Shown: positions 13,101 through 23,347 of the stretch, in pieces | Numbering within the stretch: position 1 is the stretch's first letter | Layout of the letters: each line of letters starts with the position of its first letter | Assembly: GCA_013399855.1 (NCBI GenBank) | Contig: VXAY01003218.1 | Coordinates: 124,001 to 188,000 of the forward strand | Direction: 5' to 3' | Origin: Oxyruncus cristatus | Lineage: Eukaryota; Chordata; Aves; Passeriformes; Cotingidae | DNA length: 64,000 bases | Translations under genes and position numbers: made by a program | Notes under the pieces: generated by a model | The model's database searches: none | What the model saw: the letters and a program-made list of their open reading frames with translations, nothing else | Told to the model about the DNA's origin: nothing

Positions 13101-14204
13101 AAATGAGGCAGTGAGCCTTTAATGGTTTTCCTTTTTATCTGACAGCTCAGATCATCTCTCATTTCAGTGGGGAATGAAGAAAATGCTCTTCAGCTTTTTA
13201 CCCTCCCTCCACTTGAGGACAGACCTTTTCCAGCCTTATTCAATAATCCCATTCTTCAGACCTCTTGCTTTCATATTAGAAGGCGGTCATGAATGCCCAG
13301 CACCTCTGGTGAAAGTTATTTTAGTAATATAAAGCTGCCACAGTATTACTTTCCACGCATATTATTACTTCTTATTCCCAATGGAATGACAAGTTCATAA
13401 GCAAATTAATTAGCTTTAAACAATATATATCTAAAATTCACCAGATCAATCATAAACTCAAGATCCAGTCAGACCCAGCCATGGACATCTGTTACAATCA
13501 CAATCATTTAAGAAAACTATGCGAGGATGAAGGAAAAGTACCTCCCTGGAAATCTCAACAGCAGTTGTGTCTGATTTCAATCCTGGCAAGTAGGTAGAAA
13601 CCATCAACTCTAAAATCATTAAACTTAGGAATAGTTCCACACTGAAGACTGGGTATGGCTGTTCTACCAGGAAGCAGTGATTCCCAAATCCTTCTCTGAA
13701 CCAATGAGTATATAAAGAATGAGGCAGTCAGTAAGTCTTCCAGGACTTTTACAAAGCCTTCAGCTTCCCAAAAGGTCCTTCCCAAGGGCTTTTCAGGGAA
13801 CTAACCTACTATAGAAAGTCCTCTTACACACTCAAATAATAGGTTAAAGGATATAGAAAGTAAAAGGTAGGAATGAACAGTCAGCTCTCACCCAGAGAAT
13901 GAGGGTGAGGTCACTCACAGAACCCTGCAGAAAGACATGCTAGGGCTGCTGCTGCAGCAAATATTCACAAACCTTAAAGAACACCTAAAGACAGCACAGT
14001 AACAAAGACTGCTGCGACAGAGATGCTTGGAGCAGGGAACTAAAACCTGACTGCAAAGCTGCTGGGCAGATCATGTTCTATCAAGAGAAAGTGGCCAAGT
14101 GGCAGAGGGCATTCAAGTATAGGTAAACACAAAACGCTTCACAGGAAAAGCAGCCCTTGACCTGATGGACGCACTGCCAGGCCTCTGATCCACATCGCAG
14201 GTTC
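7103..14204 (-). other. RABGAP1L: RABGAP1L intron, left part of the intron between the 16.6-kb and 6.6-kb exons
   Basis: Intron sequence with no recognised transposon. Around 8520-8720 is an AT-rich stretch with several TAATTA/ATTAAT/GATTAATC cores that could be a conserved enhancer, which I cannot test here. Around 12690-12730 is a small local CpG cluster. A possible in-frame cassette exon at 12898-13011 is listed separately. Open frames elsewhere show no recognisable protein. Confidence 0.7.
12898..13011 (-). other. Exon-like open segment, possible cassette exon of RABGAP1L (unproven)
   Basis: On the minus strand a pyrimidine-rich run ending ttttctgttgcag precedes an open frame starting NIYVTKYLKIKFKA, and 38 codons later CAG is followed by gtagac. 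The segment is 114 bp, in phase 0 at both ends, as are all neighbouring RABGAP1L exons, so it could be included without a frameshift between the ICK and AYSV exons. I do not recognise the peptide. Inclusion would put 38 residues between the arginine-finger and glutamine-finger exons, which would probably disable the TBC fold. It may be chance. Confidence 0.13.
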
Positions 14205-14469
14205 CCAGAATGGTTTGGGTCGGAGGGACCTTAAAGCTCATCCTGTTCCATCCCCTGCCATGGGCAGGGACACCTTCCACTAGCCCAGGTTGCTCCAAGC
14301 CCCGTCCAACCTGGCCTTGGACACTTGCAGGGATGGGGCAGCCACAGCTTCTCTGAGCAACCAGTGGCAGGGCCTCCCCACCCTCACAGGGAGGAATTTC
14401 TTTTTAATACCCCATCTAACCCTGCGCTGTGGCAGTGGGAAGCCATTCCCTTTGTGCTGTCACTGCAGG
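14205..14469 (-). mobile_element. CR1 LINE 3' fragment, left piece of a split copy
   Basis: Reverse-oriented CR1: starts at the 3' end (agaatggtttgggtcgg, the complement of the CR1 tail), then the CCCCTGCCATGGGCAGGGAC and GGGATGGGGCAGCCACAGCT blocks, and runs to TGTCACTGCAGG. The consensus continues directly into GCCCTTGT..AAAGTCCCTCTCC, but here that continuation is found only at 14923, after an insertion. Confidence 0.93.
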
Positions 14470-14658
14470 TGTCAGACACTAGATCAGGGATTGTCGGGTC
14501 AGAACCACCTCGGGATGTGTTTGCGTGTGCGTGTGGAGGGGAAGGGAAGGGTCGAACCTCACGGAGCTGAGATGGCGTCGTGTCCCTCATGGCAGCCCCT
14601 GGAGCCCACAAGGGGAAGCCCCGGAGCAGCTGCTGGTCATAAACAGCCCACAGGGAAA

Positions 14659-14795
14659 CCTGGAACACCCCACAGCTCACAGGGATGGGGGACACTGCCC
14701 TGGAACACCCCACAGCTCACAGGGACACTGCCCTGGAACACCCCACAGCTCACAGGGATGGTGAGGACACTGCCATGTAACCCCCCACAGCTCCT
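14659..14795. repeat. Minisatellite, three to four copies of a 33-41 bp unit
   Basis: Units begin near 14659, 14699, 14732 and, degenerate, 14772. The core is CCTGGAACACCCCACAGCTC followed by ACAGGGA and a variable spacer ending GACACTGC. The second copy is shorter, lacking the TGGGG segment. The repeat makes a plus-strand open frame that spans it, which is not a gene. Confidence 0.85.
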
Positions 14796-14835
14796 GAAGC
14801 CCCTCACCCAGCTCACACTGGTAGGGACAGTGGGA

Positions 14836-14868
14836 ATATATACATATTTATATACACATATATATAAA
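14836..14868. repeat. AT-rich microsatellite (tatata/tacata)
   Basis: An imperfect alternating TA run interrupted by TACATA and TTTATA, immediately 3' of the minisatellite and inside the CR1 insertion. Confidence 0.85.
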
Positions 14869-14922
14869 GTAAAACTCCTGGCTGAGCCCATGAGCCTGTG
14901 GCTCCAGGGCCAGAGTGTTCCA

Positions 14923-15025
14923 CGAGGCCCTTGTCCAAAGTCCCTCTCCAGCTATCTTGGAGCTCTTTTGGGAACTAGAAGGGGCTCTAAGGTTTCCCCA
15001 GAGCCTTCTCTTCCCCACACCTCAT
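14923..15025 (-). mobile_element. CR1 LINE fragment, right piece of the split copy
   Basis: Resumes the reverse CR1 consensus with GGCCCTTGTCCAAAGTCCCT, then the CTTGGAGC.CTTTTGGGAACT and CCAGAGCCTTCTCTTCCCCA blocks, and fades near 15025. Together with 14205-14469 it makes one minus-strand CR1 copy interrupted by 453 bp. Confidence 0.85.
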
Positions 15026-16607
15026 TATTTACCATTCCCTTCTTCCCGTGTCATGGAGATGACAAATGACAAATGACTTTCTGGTTTCTTTCAGGGGACT
15101 AACGAGAGTGCATGGAATGAGTAAGGGATCCCCATGATGCCCTGGCTGGAATCCATTTATTCAGTACTGATGCTCAGGAATCTGCTGGCCAGTTTTAAAT
15201 TCTTTACTGTGTATCTAGCTCATGCTGTAATTTGTCCAGCATTTACATGTTCTTTCCACCTCGGGCTACATGGTGTACAGAACTTCAGTAGAATCTCCTT
15301 CATCAATGAAACCTGTACTTCTATTTTTTTTTGTGTTAACTTGTCAGGATCTATTTTCGGTAAACTCATAGGCCTTCATTATAACATACTTCTCACATTT
15401 AATTCTTGAGAAGATGAATATTATTCCATCATTTTTCACTTCACTGATATCCAAGTGACAAGCCCACAATTACCTGCATTGTCCTGGTTATTCTTTTCCT
15501 AGATTGGCACAGGAACTGTTTTCCTGTAGCCCTCCAGAGCCCTCCAAGATTAGTGAGAAATCAAGATCATTGGTTCAAAGTTCTCTCCGTTCCTTTATTT
15601 TGTACTTCTTTTTTTAATGTGAATTGCTCACAATAATGAACTTCAATACCTAAGCAGCTCTATTTATAACAGTCATCCAAATTATTGTTTGAATAGGAGT
15701 CTGTATCCCCACAGAATTCATCTGGAGAACAGGAATATGTATCATTACATCCCAAAGGCAGGACATTCTTTTCTACTTGTTATGACAACTCCATAATTTC
15801 TATTAATCAGCAGGAGGTGAAAACAGTAACAAGGAAGAGGAAGGGAAGTGGAAGTGGCTTTGTCTAAGGCAATCGTTTATTCCACATGACTAGAATGAAT
15901 TCTACATTATATAACATTCTACAGAATATTCTACACGAATTTCCTGAATTTTAGAAACAAATACGAAACAAAAACTGACTGCCAAACCCACAACAGAATC
16001 CACAAGTGCCAGCCAGAGAACTACCCACCAAGCTGCAATATTTTACCTTCTGGATCTCTCCTGAGCAGCACAAGTCTGTCTGTACAAGCTGGACAAACCT
16101 GTTCATTTAGTACCTCAACTTCCCCATGTGCACACTGGAAAATAATATTAGAGGGGTTTTTTCATCAGGGGTGACCTGGCAGCAGTGAGTGAAAAGCTCT
16201 GCTTGTGGAATGGTCAGCGAACTTGGTTCTCTAGGTAATCATCTACAGACACCCCTGTTTAACCTCACAGCAGAGCTTGCTCTGAGGGTTTCTCTTCCTC
16301 TGCAAACCTCTCAAGCTCAGAGCAAAACCAGGTTCTCCTACACCACACTTCCACTGAGGAGCATCTCTGACCTCCAACTGCCCCTCAGCAAACCCAGCCC
16401 GAGCCTCGCCCCTCTCATCTGCACCTTGGAGATGCCAAAGGCAAGGCTAGAGGAAGCACTGCAGAAACACTCCACTCTCCCCATGCAGCCTAAATAAAGC
16501 TTTCAGATCCTCCCGATTAGAGCCTTGGACCAGAACAGGGTTAGCAGGGCAAAAGACAGTCATGGCCAAATGTGGAACCGCTTTAGAATTCAGAGCACTG
16601 ACTGTAC
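15026..16607 (-). other. RABGAP1L: RABGAP1L intron, right part of the intron between the 16.6-kb and 6.6-kb exons
   Basis: AT-rich intron without a recognised element. The stretch 16190-16500 is more GC-rich and open on the plus strand for about 100 codons, but the frame shows no known domain and no splice context that links it to a neighbour. Confidence 0.75.
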
Positions 16608-16721
16608 CTTACAGATTTTGTACAGAGATTCCTGCCCATCTCCTTCTGTATCTTTGAAATAATCATGTGCTGGGTATGTACGATGGATATCTCGTTTGAT
16701 GACACTCTCCTGAGCAGAATC
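16608..16721 (-). CDS. RABGAP1L: RABGAP1L exon carrying the TBC arginine finger (IxxDxxR)
   Basis: An internal exon of 114 bp (38 codons, phase 0-0). The translation begins DSAQESVIKRDIHRTYP, contains AHDYFKDTEGDGQ and ends ESLYKICK. It holds TBC motif B, IxxDxxR (here IKRDIHR); the catalytic arginine codon is at 16680-16682. The acceptor is a T-rich run ending ttttttacag and the donor is AAG then gtacag. From memory, mammalian RABGAP1L has Thr before the RDIHR, Phe in TFPAH and Gly in KDTGG; here these are Lys, Tyr and Glu. The exon joins in frame to 6644-6718. The exon expected before it (ending in ITK) was not found up to the right edge. Confidence 0.96.
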
Positions 16722-17854
16722 CTGTAAAAAAAGAGAGAAAACCCTCGATGTGTTAAGCCGGTAACAGTGTAATTAAACAGCACATGATAGAAAATGCCCT
16801 GTGTAATCAACGTGGATACATCAGGTAACTGCTTCACTGACTCATCCTCCAGAAATGCTCTGAGAAGAAACCAAAAATCCTTTACAGTCTCAGATGCAGT
16901 AATAACTCGACAGTTTAGCCAGAGCAACGTGGCATGTTTTCTGGCCTTCAGGCTTAAGGTTCATCCTCAAAACTCCAAGGAAATTACTAGTTATTTAACT
17001 GTTGGGGCATTATTACCACAGATCACATGCTTACTGTGCTGCTCTGGCAGTAAAAAACCAAGAGAATTAGAGTGTCCCTCTCCTGCAAGCTCAAAGGTAC
17101 TAATCTGAAATGTGTATCAATCTGCCATAAAAAGTGTTAGCTAAAAATCCATAAAGAATTCCTATAAAAAGATGGGAGTCACTGCAAACAGACCTGAGAA
17201 ACACCCCTGTGTGCATGAGGAAGTGGTATCAACATGTCAGAGCTGCAACTACAATAGTTAATCAATTATCTTCAGGTTCCAGTTGCCCTCAGTGCGAGAT
17301 GTACCTTTAGGTTGGTAAATATCAAATGGTGCTTTTCTCCATTACCTTTCTAATCCTTAAGGAAAAACCAACAAAATCCTCACCGGTGACTTGGAAAATA
17401 AATCCTTTATATATACTTTTACCTTGAAAAAAAAAATATCTGTTACAGAAAAGCTTCTAAACCCTCAGGCTGTATCTCGTAATCCAGGGTTTTCCATTAA
17501 AAAAAGCCCTTTTTATACCTGCTGGAGTCAGTAACCAGGTAATCTCCTGAATTTCGGTGGTTTCCTAATCCCATAAAGCCTCTACAGAGAGCCTGGGCCA
17601 CATAGAAATGCAGCTGCCTGGGCAGGGCTGAGCCAGAGGTCCTCAGCAATTCCCAGCTCCAGCTCTCTTGGGCCCATCCATAGCCAACACCGGCCTGGGC
17701 CAGAGCAGGCTACCCCAGAGGTGAAATCCCAGAGCTGTATTCCTCCATGCCCTTCCATGGCAGCGAGGACACAGCCACGGATGCCCCGAGCACAAACACC
17801 ACTTCGTGTTTTCTGACCCCTTTTAGTATTTTAGCCTGAGGAACACTGCACAGA
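16722..17854 (-). other. RABGAP1L: Large RABGAP1L intron, first 1.1 kb
   Basis: The 3' end of the very large upstream intron. The last 280 bp, 17575-17854, are GC-richer and adjoin a CR1 copy. No gene or element is recognised. Confidence 0.75.
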
Positions 17855-18264
17855 GAGTCCCAGAAGGGTTTGGGTTGGAAGGGACCTTAAAGGTCACCCA
17901 GTCCCCCCCCCTGCCATGGGCAGGGACACCTTCCACTGGGCCCACTGCTCCAAGCCCCATCCAACCTGGCCTTGGACACTGCCAGGGATGGGGCAGCCAC
18001 AGCTTCTCTGGGCACCCTGTGCCAGGGCCTCCCCACCCTCACAGCCAAGAATTCCTGCCAGTATCCCGTCTAACTCTGCCCTGTGGCAGTGGGAAGCCAT
18101 TCCCTTGTCCTGTTCCTCTCCAGTCCCTCTCCAGCTCTTTTGGAGCCCCTTTAGACACTGGAAGGGGCTCTCAGCTCTCCCTGGAGTCTTCCCTTCTTCT
18201 CCAGGCTGGACACCCCCAGCTCTCCCAGCCTTTCCTCACGGGAGGGGTGTTCCAGCCCTCTGAA
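17855..18264 (-). mobile_element. CR1 LINE 3' fragment
   Basis: A reverse-oriented CR1 of about 410 bp, one of the longest in the window. It runs from the tail complement (cagaagggtttgggttggaa) through CCTGCCATGGGCAGGGACAC, GGGATGGGGCAGCCACAGCT and CCAGTCCCTCTCCAGCTCTT to GTTCCAGCCCTCTGA. Its orientation matches RABGAP1L transcription. An eight-base C-run marks a small internal expansion. Confidence 0.94.
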
Positions 18265-20524
18265 ATACCAGGTATATTGTTGTGTGCTATGAAAAGGAAA
18301 GCTTACAAAGAAAGGTGATGTTTTTATTATGCCACCTGGTACTGCTGGAGAAGATAAACCCCATTTTCGTGCCTTCACCATGTTATCATGATGATACTCA
18401 GGACATCAAAGCACCGTGCAACTATGAGCAACCAAAACTAACCACACAACAAAGCAACAAAACACAGACTAATAATGAAAATTCAATAACAAGCAGTTCT
18501 CTAATCAGACTTCTTTAATGAGTACTTTCATTTACACGGTTTCCAAACACCAGAGAGGCTGGAAAACTGCAGTTTGGGTCCCAGACGAGGAAATGCCTTA
18601 AACAGCATTTGAGATCTACCAGCACAGTTATGTGAATTCTTCAGCACAAATTTGATAAGATCCAGAGAAAGTTACAGGAAGAGCACCACATCCAGCACAC
18701 ACATCACTTTCCTGTCGAGCTGGGACATTGTGTTTGACTTCCCTGTACTTCTCTTTCCTCGATCGGGAGGCCAACGTGTAACTGAGCACACAAGAGCTGA
18801 CAAGGAACATGTCCAAGGTAAGGCCAGAAATATTTGTGTAAAGGCCCAAATGCACAGCCGCTTTTACTGGGTTAAAAGGAGCCTGAAGCAGTCTTCATTC
18901 GGCATTATTAACAAAAGATACTTCAGAAAAACTAGAGGAAAACAATTAAATGGACCCCCCAAAAACATTATTTTGGAAGACTGGAGAATTGACTCCTTCT
19001 CAAAAGGCAATATCCCTTCAGAAAACAATAAACGCATAACTGCAGACAACCAAGAAATGAGTCTAGAGAGTAGAACTGCTTCTTAAAATAGACTAAAAAT
19101 ACTTTGGTTAAGTTTCTACCTTTTTGCAGGCAGAGTTTGTCGATAGCGCTGTTCTCAGGAGTACCACGGCTTACAGTTCTCTTAATTTAGGTTTTCAGAG
19201 GATTTTTATTCTTCTGAAAGTCATGATTAGTTAATTTATGATAAAAAAAAAAAAAAAAAAGAAAGCCAAGGTGAGATGGCTATCAAAGCATTCATAGTTC
19301 TAATCATCTTTCTCACTTCTAATCATCTTTAACTCAGAGAAATAATATTCTACTGAGGAAAAGAATCATCTCCCCGTGCCAGCGCTCTGACAACTGCCAC
19401 CCTGCTGAACGAGCTCTCTGCTCCCAGTCATCTCCTTCTGAAACAGCTCAACTCCTGCAACGGAGCAACTGCAAAACTGACTCCTTGACACTGCTGCCAC
19501 TTCCAGCTCTCAAGGTGCTGCTCCGTGTGGGCATTTGATGGACACAGAAACGAGGAAGAGAACGGAAAACTGTTTGTATTAAATAAATGTTACACTAGAA
19601 ACACAGGGCAATCTTTATGCACGTGGATCTGGAGTTGTGTTTTAATTAAGAACATCTCACACACAGTCCAACTCATTTGTTGTCACACGTGGACACGTTC
19701 TGGGGATGAACAGATAGGGAGCAGAAGAGACTTCCAAGAACTGGAGAGTTAAGTACTGAATCAGCCAGAAGAATTTATTAAGTAAGAAAAATCTCCTGGG
19801 GCATAACATGTCAGTGCTGTGTTGAGACTCAGATTCCTTGCCCACCTCTGCCCAAAATTACTTCTGTGAAAGCAGGCACGTCTCTCATATAAAGAAAATT
19901 CCAGGAGTGGTCACTTGAGTTTTCCTTACAGCTTCTGCATTACAGCTGCTGACTCAGTATGGAGAGGTGCAGAATTAAAGGAATTCAACAGTTTAACGTG
20001 AATATTAAGGAAATAATAAACCATGTCACAGGTGTCTGAAGCCTGGCATTCAAACTGAGCAGCAATTCTGACCTCAATCTCCTTGTGCTCCATTTCCCTG
20101 GTTAATAATAATTTCCCAACTCAGTAGGGTGATATGAAAATCAATTAACATCTGAAATGCTGTAGTGATGAGTCCTGCAGAAATGCCAGGGAGGTAAATA
20201 ATAACTCCAGCCTCCAATCCTGACCTGAGTGGTGTCTAGTAAGGCACAGAGTTACATGAGCAAAAATAGTACGGGGGAAGGAAAAAAATAAATCAAGGCA
20301 GTTCATTAGGTAAGCACTTTTGTACACAACCAGGCAAAGAGCATGGGAGGAACACAACCCAAAACCATGGACCTCTGTGTGATCAAGAATACATCATTAT
20401 GTACATCAGTAGGTAATTCTTATATTGTACTGAACTTTCAAAGGCTTATCTCTAACCTTTAACTCCTTCAAGTTTGGTTTTATCATATATGTTCACGTAG
20501 GAAAACATGATCTGCATTTTTTAA
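18265..20524 (-). other. RABGAP1L: Large RABGAP1L intron segment
   Basis: AT-rich with no recognised gene. It includes a pure A-run at 19243-19260 and a short direct duplication near 19308-19335 (TCTAATCATCTTT twice). A plus-strand open frame of about 140 codons near 18650-19090 has no recognisable domain. Confidence 0.7.
19243..19260. repeat. A18 homopolymer
   Basis: An uninterrupted run of 18 A. No truncated retroelement body is recognised to its left, so it is treated as a simple repeat rather than a retroposon tail. Confidence 0.95.
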
Positions 20525-20610
20525 TGGGAGGTGTCCGTGTCTGTGGCAGGGTTGGAGTGAGATGAGCTTTAAGGTCCCTCCCTACCCAAACCACTCTGAG
20601 ATTCTCTGTG
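20525..20610 (+). mobile_element. Short CR1 LINE tail
   Basis: Only the last 86 bp of a plus-strand CR1: the GGGAGGTGTCC..GTGGCAGGG block, GATGAGCTTTAAGGTCCCTC and the terminal CTGAGATTCTCTG. It is strongly 5'-truncated and diverged. Confidence 0.85.
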
Positions 20611-21562
20611 CTGGAGACTCACTGCAGGTTCCCTTGAGTGGCCCATTTTAAAGGTCTGCATCTCTGGTGAGGCTCAACAAGCTGATTTTGCATCATCTGA
20701 ACTCCATCTCTTCACTAGCTAAAAATAACCAGAATCCAGAGTACCAAGGAAAGGAAGAAAAGGGGGAGAAAAAAATCAGAATGGGCTTTCAGCAACTAAA
20801 ATTACCGTGCCCTGGAAATCTGGAGTGTCATGCTCCTTCGGGATCAGATACTGAAACTTTGCTACACGTTGTATGGAAAGCAAAAGCCCCCAGGCTGCTG
20901 CAGGCATTCATCTCTCCTCTTCAGCCAGGATGTGAAAACACCCCTCCTGCTGAGATCAGGAGCCGGAGGTACTCTCCATAAACCTGGCTCTTAACCCTGA
21001 AAAGCTGTGAATTCAAACACTGACTGCCAGGTGCACGCTCCTGACATTATGACATTGTTTCAGTACCCAAGTGTTTGCTGAAGGAACAGATTTTTTTGCA
21101 TGTCGCTTATTTTGTTCCTTGAAGTTCTCTGTTGGTCTGTGCAGTTCCACACGGGGAATACGAGTAATGACTTTAAACCCTCTAAAACATAATCACAAAC
21201 AGGCAGCAAACACAGAATACACAGAAGAGATGAGGTCAGCCAGCCTGGGTTTGAAACGATCCCCACAACTGGCACGAAGCTCTGCCCTCATTATTACTGA
21301 TGTCCTACCAATTCCTGCTTCCAGTCAACCTGACAGCACGTTGTGCCAGCATGTATATAGACATTATCAATCCCTTTCCTCTCCTCATTTTCCATGCACA
21401 TTATAACCCTCCAAGCAGAATCTGTGATCCAAGAAAACCTCAGGTTCCCTACTAATCAGTATTTAGGGGGGGGAAAAATCAATAGCTCATCCTTTTAAAA
21501 CCATTGAATAAAAGATGTTTGGCTTCTGCTCAGGTCTTCTGTAGCATATTTGTAAGACATAC

Positions 21563-21610
21563 CTTGTAGTTCAGCTCTTGCCTATAAATAGATTTTCTTT
21601 CAACCATCAT
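21563..21610 (-). CDS. Candidate alternative first coding exon of a short RABGAP1L isoform (unproven)
   Basis: On the minus strand a 16-codon frame, MMVERKSIYRQELNYK, starts with two adjacent ATGs after an in-frame TAA and ends AAG at a strong donor (gtatgt). The donor is phase 0, so it would splice in frame to the arginine-finger exon at 16608-16721. A TATAAAAAA run lies about 94 nt upstream of the first ATG (21704-21712 on the minus strand). RABGAP1L is known to have shorter isoforms from internal promoters, but I cannot confirm this sequence is one of them. A weak acceptor (gatgctctcag) just upstream could also make it an internal 5'UTR/start exon. The frame is short enough to be chance. 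Confidence 0.3.
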
Positions 21611-22305
21611 CAGCTTTTATTCAGCTGAGAGCATCTAACACTCAGAGAGTACTAATTAACAGAGAAATGGAGAAAAAAAAGCAGGGGATTGTTCTGTGGA
21701 GACTTTTTTATAACAGTTACATATCAATATATTGAAAGTGAACATAATATTTAGGTTAATTCAGTAAATACCCTGGTCAGCTGAATTTGCTGGCTCACTC
21801 TCAGCTGCATTTATTGCTGCTTGGGCAAAACCCCTTTCCGCAGGCAGAAGGAACAGCAGTTCTCCTGGATGTAGGGCCAGATCAATAGTTCATATCTGAG
21901 CAGCCCTGGGCTTTTGGCAGGTCACACCCGGAGCTAAATTTAGTGTCAAGGTCTCTCTTCTCTCATCATTTCGGATTACCAGTGAAGCTCTGCCCAAAGG
22001 AAGCAAACATCTTTTATCAAATCCTATCGTCTAAAGCTGTGTTTGACAAGGTGGAGGGCACATTTTGAGAATTCCCACGACAGGATCCTCAGAAATGACC
22101 TACAACACGCCCCTTTTTAATTGTAAAATTACCAATCACTTCTAAACAGCCAATTCTCTAATTGTGAAAACGCTTGTGGGATGGGACTGTGCCACTCTGA
22201 GATGCAGAACCTGGGACTGCACTGGCCAACTTATTTGTATCATCCCCCACGTGAGTGTCAAGGAAATGGGGAATGATACTCATTTTGGAAGGCTGTCAAC
22301 GTATT

Positions 22306-22660
22306 TCACAGAATCTTTAAGATGGACCATCCAATCTCACCAACAACCCAGCACTGCCACGCTCACCACCAAACCACGTCCTCGGGTGCCACATGCACAT
22401 GTTCTTTAAACACTTCCAGAGGTGGGGACTCCACCACTGCCCTGGGCAGCCCATTTTAACGCCTCAGGATCCTTTCAGTGAAAATGTTTTTCCTTATATC
22501 TAATCTAAACCCGCCCTGGCCAAACTGGAGGCCATTTCCTCTCCTCCTATCTGCTCCTTTCAACACTGAAATCAATCTGAAAGCTGCCTGGGAGCAGGAG
22601 CAGCCCTGGTGAGGACACGCTGACCACCTGCCTTGCAGGAGGTTTCTCATCCTCTCCGAA
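22306..22660 (-). mobile_element. CR1 LINE fragment, older subfamily
   Basis: Reverse-oriented copy of a different CR1 subfamily. It shows TCACAGAATC..AAGATGGACC, then GTGGGGACTCCACCACTGCC, CTGGGCAGCCCATTTTAACG, and the CCTTATATCTAATCTAAACC and GGCCATTTCCTCTCCTCCTA blocks. It is more diverged than the 14.2 and 17.9 kb copies. Confidence 0.88.
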
Positions 22661-22859
22661 AGTGGTGCTGACAGTTTTCAGCTACAACATGCTGGGCAGG
22701 GCAGACCTGGATGACAGAGAATGACAACTCCAAGGTTCCTAAAGACTGCACAGAAGGAAAAGGGAGCCTGAGATTAATAAAGATACCTATGCCAATACTA
22801 TTCTGTACAGAGCTCTAAAAAAGACAGTGATGTGTTGTGATGACCTGCTTATGCTGGGT
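22661..22859 (-). other. RABGAP1L: Large RABGAP1L intron, short unique spacer between two CR1 copies
   Basis: About 200 bp of unremarkable sequence between oppositely oriented CR1 fragments. Confidence 0.6.
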
Positions 22860-23347
22860 GCCCTCAGCATAAGGACAAGGAACTGTTGAAGCCAGTCCAG
22901 AGGAGGCCACGAAGTTGGTAAAGGGACTGGAGATACACATGGACATGGAGATACACATCCCTGGAGACAGGATGGGAGAGCTGGGGCTGAAGAGAAGGTT
23001 GTGTGAAGACCTCACAGCACCTTCCAGTATCTGACAGGGCTACACGGAACCAGAGACAGAATCTTCATCAGGAATTGGAGTGACAGGACAAGGGGCAATG
23101 GGTTCAAACTGAAAGAGGAGAAATTTGGGTTAAATATACAGAAGAAATCCTTCCCTGTGAGGGTGCTGAGGCCCTGGCACAGGTTGCCCAGAGAAGCTGT
23201 GGCTGCCCCATCCCTCGAAGTGTCCAAGGCCAGGCTGGACGGGGCTTGGAGCAACCTGGGCTAGTGGAAGGTGTCCCTGCCCATGGCAGGGGGTGGGACT
23301 GGACGAGCTTTAAGGTCCCTTCCAACCCAGACCATGCTAGACTCTAC
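22860..23347 (+). mobile_element. CR1 LINE 3' fragment
   Basis: The longest CR1 fragment here, about 490 bp on the plus strand. It begins near CCTCAGCATAAGGACAAGGA, includes TCCAGAGGAGGCCACGAAG, GGGCAATGGGTTCAAACTGA, GCTGTGGCTGCCCCATCCCT and TTTAAGGTCCCTTCCAACCC, and ends near ATGCTAGACTCTAC. It includes the end of the RT-encoding ORF region only as a decayed remnant. Confidence 0.93.

Larger units (their letters stand above)
14470..14922. mobile_element. 453-bp insertion inside CR1, possible solo LTR
   Basis: The sequence between the two CR1 pieces starts TGTCAGAC and ends GTGTTCCA, so it has the TG...CA ends typical of an LTR. The flanking five bases are gcagg and cgagg, an imperfect target duplication. 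Inside are a GC-rich left half, a 33-41 bp minisatellite and an AT-rich stretch (atatatataaagt) that could serve as a TATA box. I do not recognise the family. An unrelated filler insertion or minisatellite expansion from a short seed is also possible. Confidence 0.35.

Noticed and set aside
14290..15069. Longest plus-strand open frame, about 260 codons
   Set aside because: It is made of CR1 complement, the CR1-internal insertion and its minisatellite; no protein domain is present.
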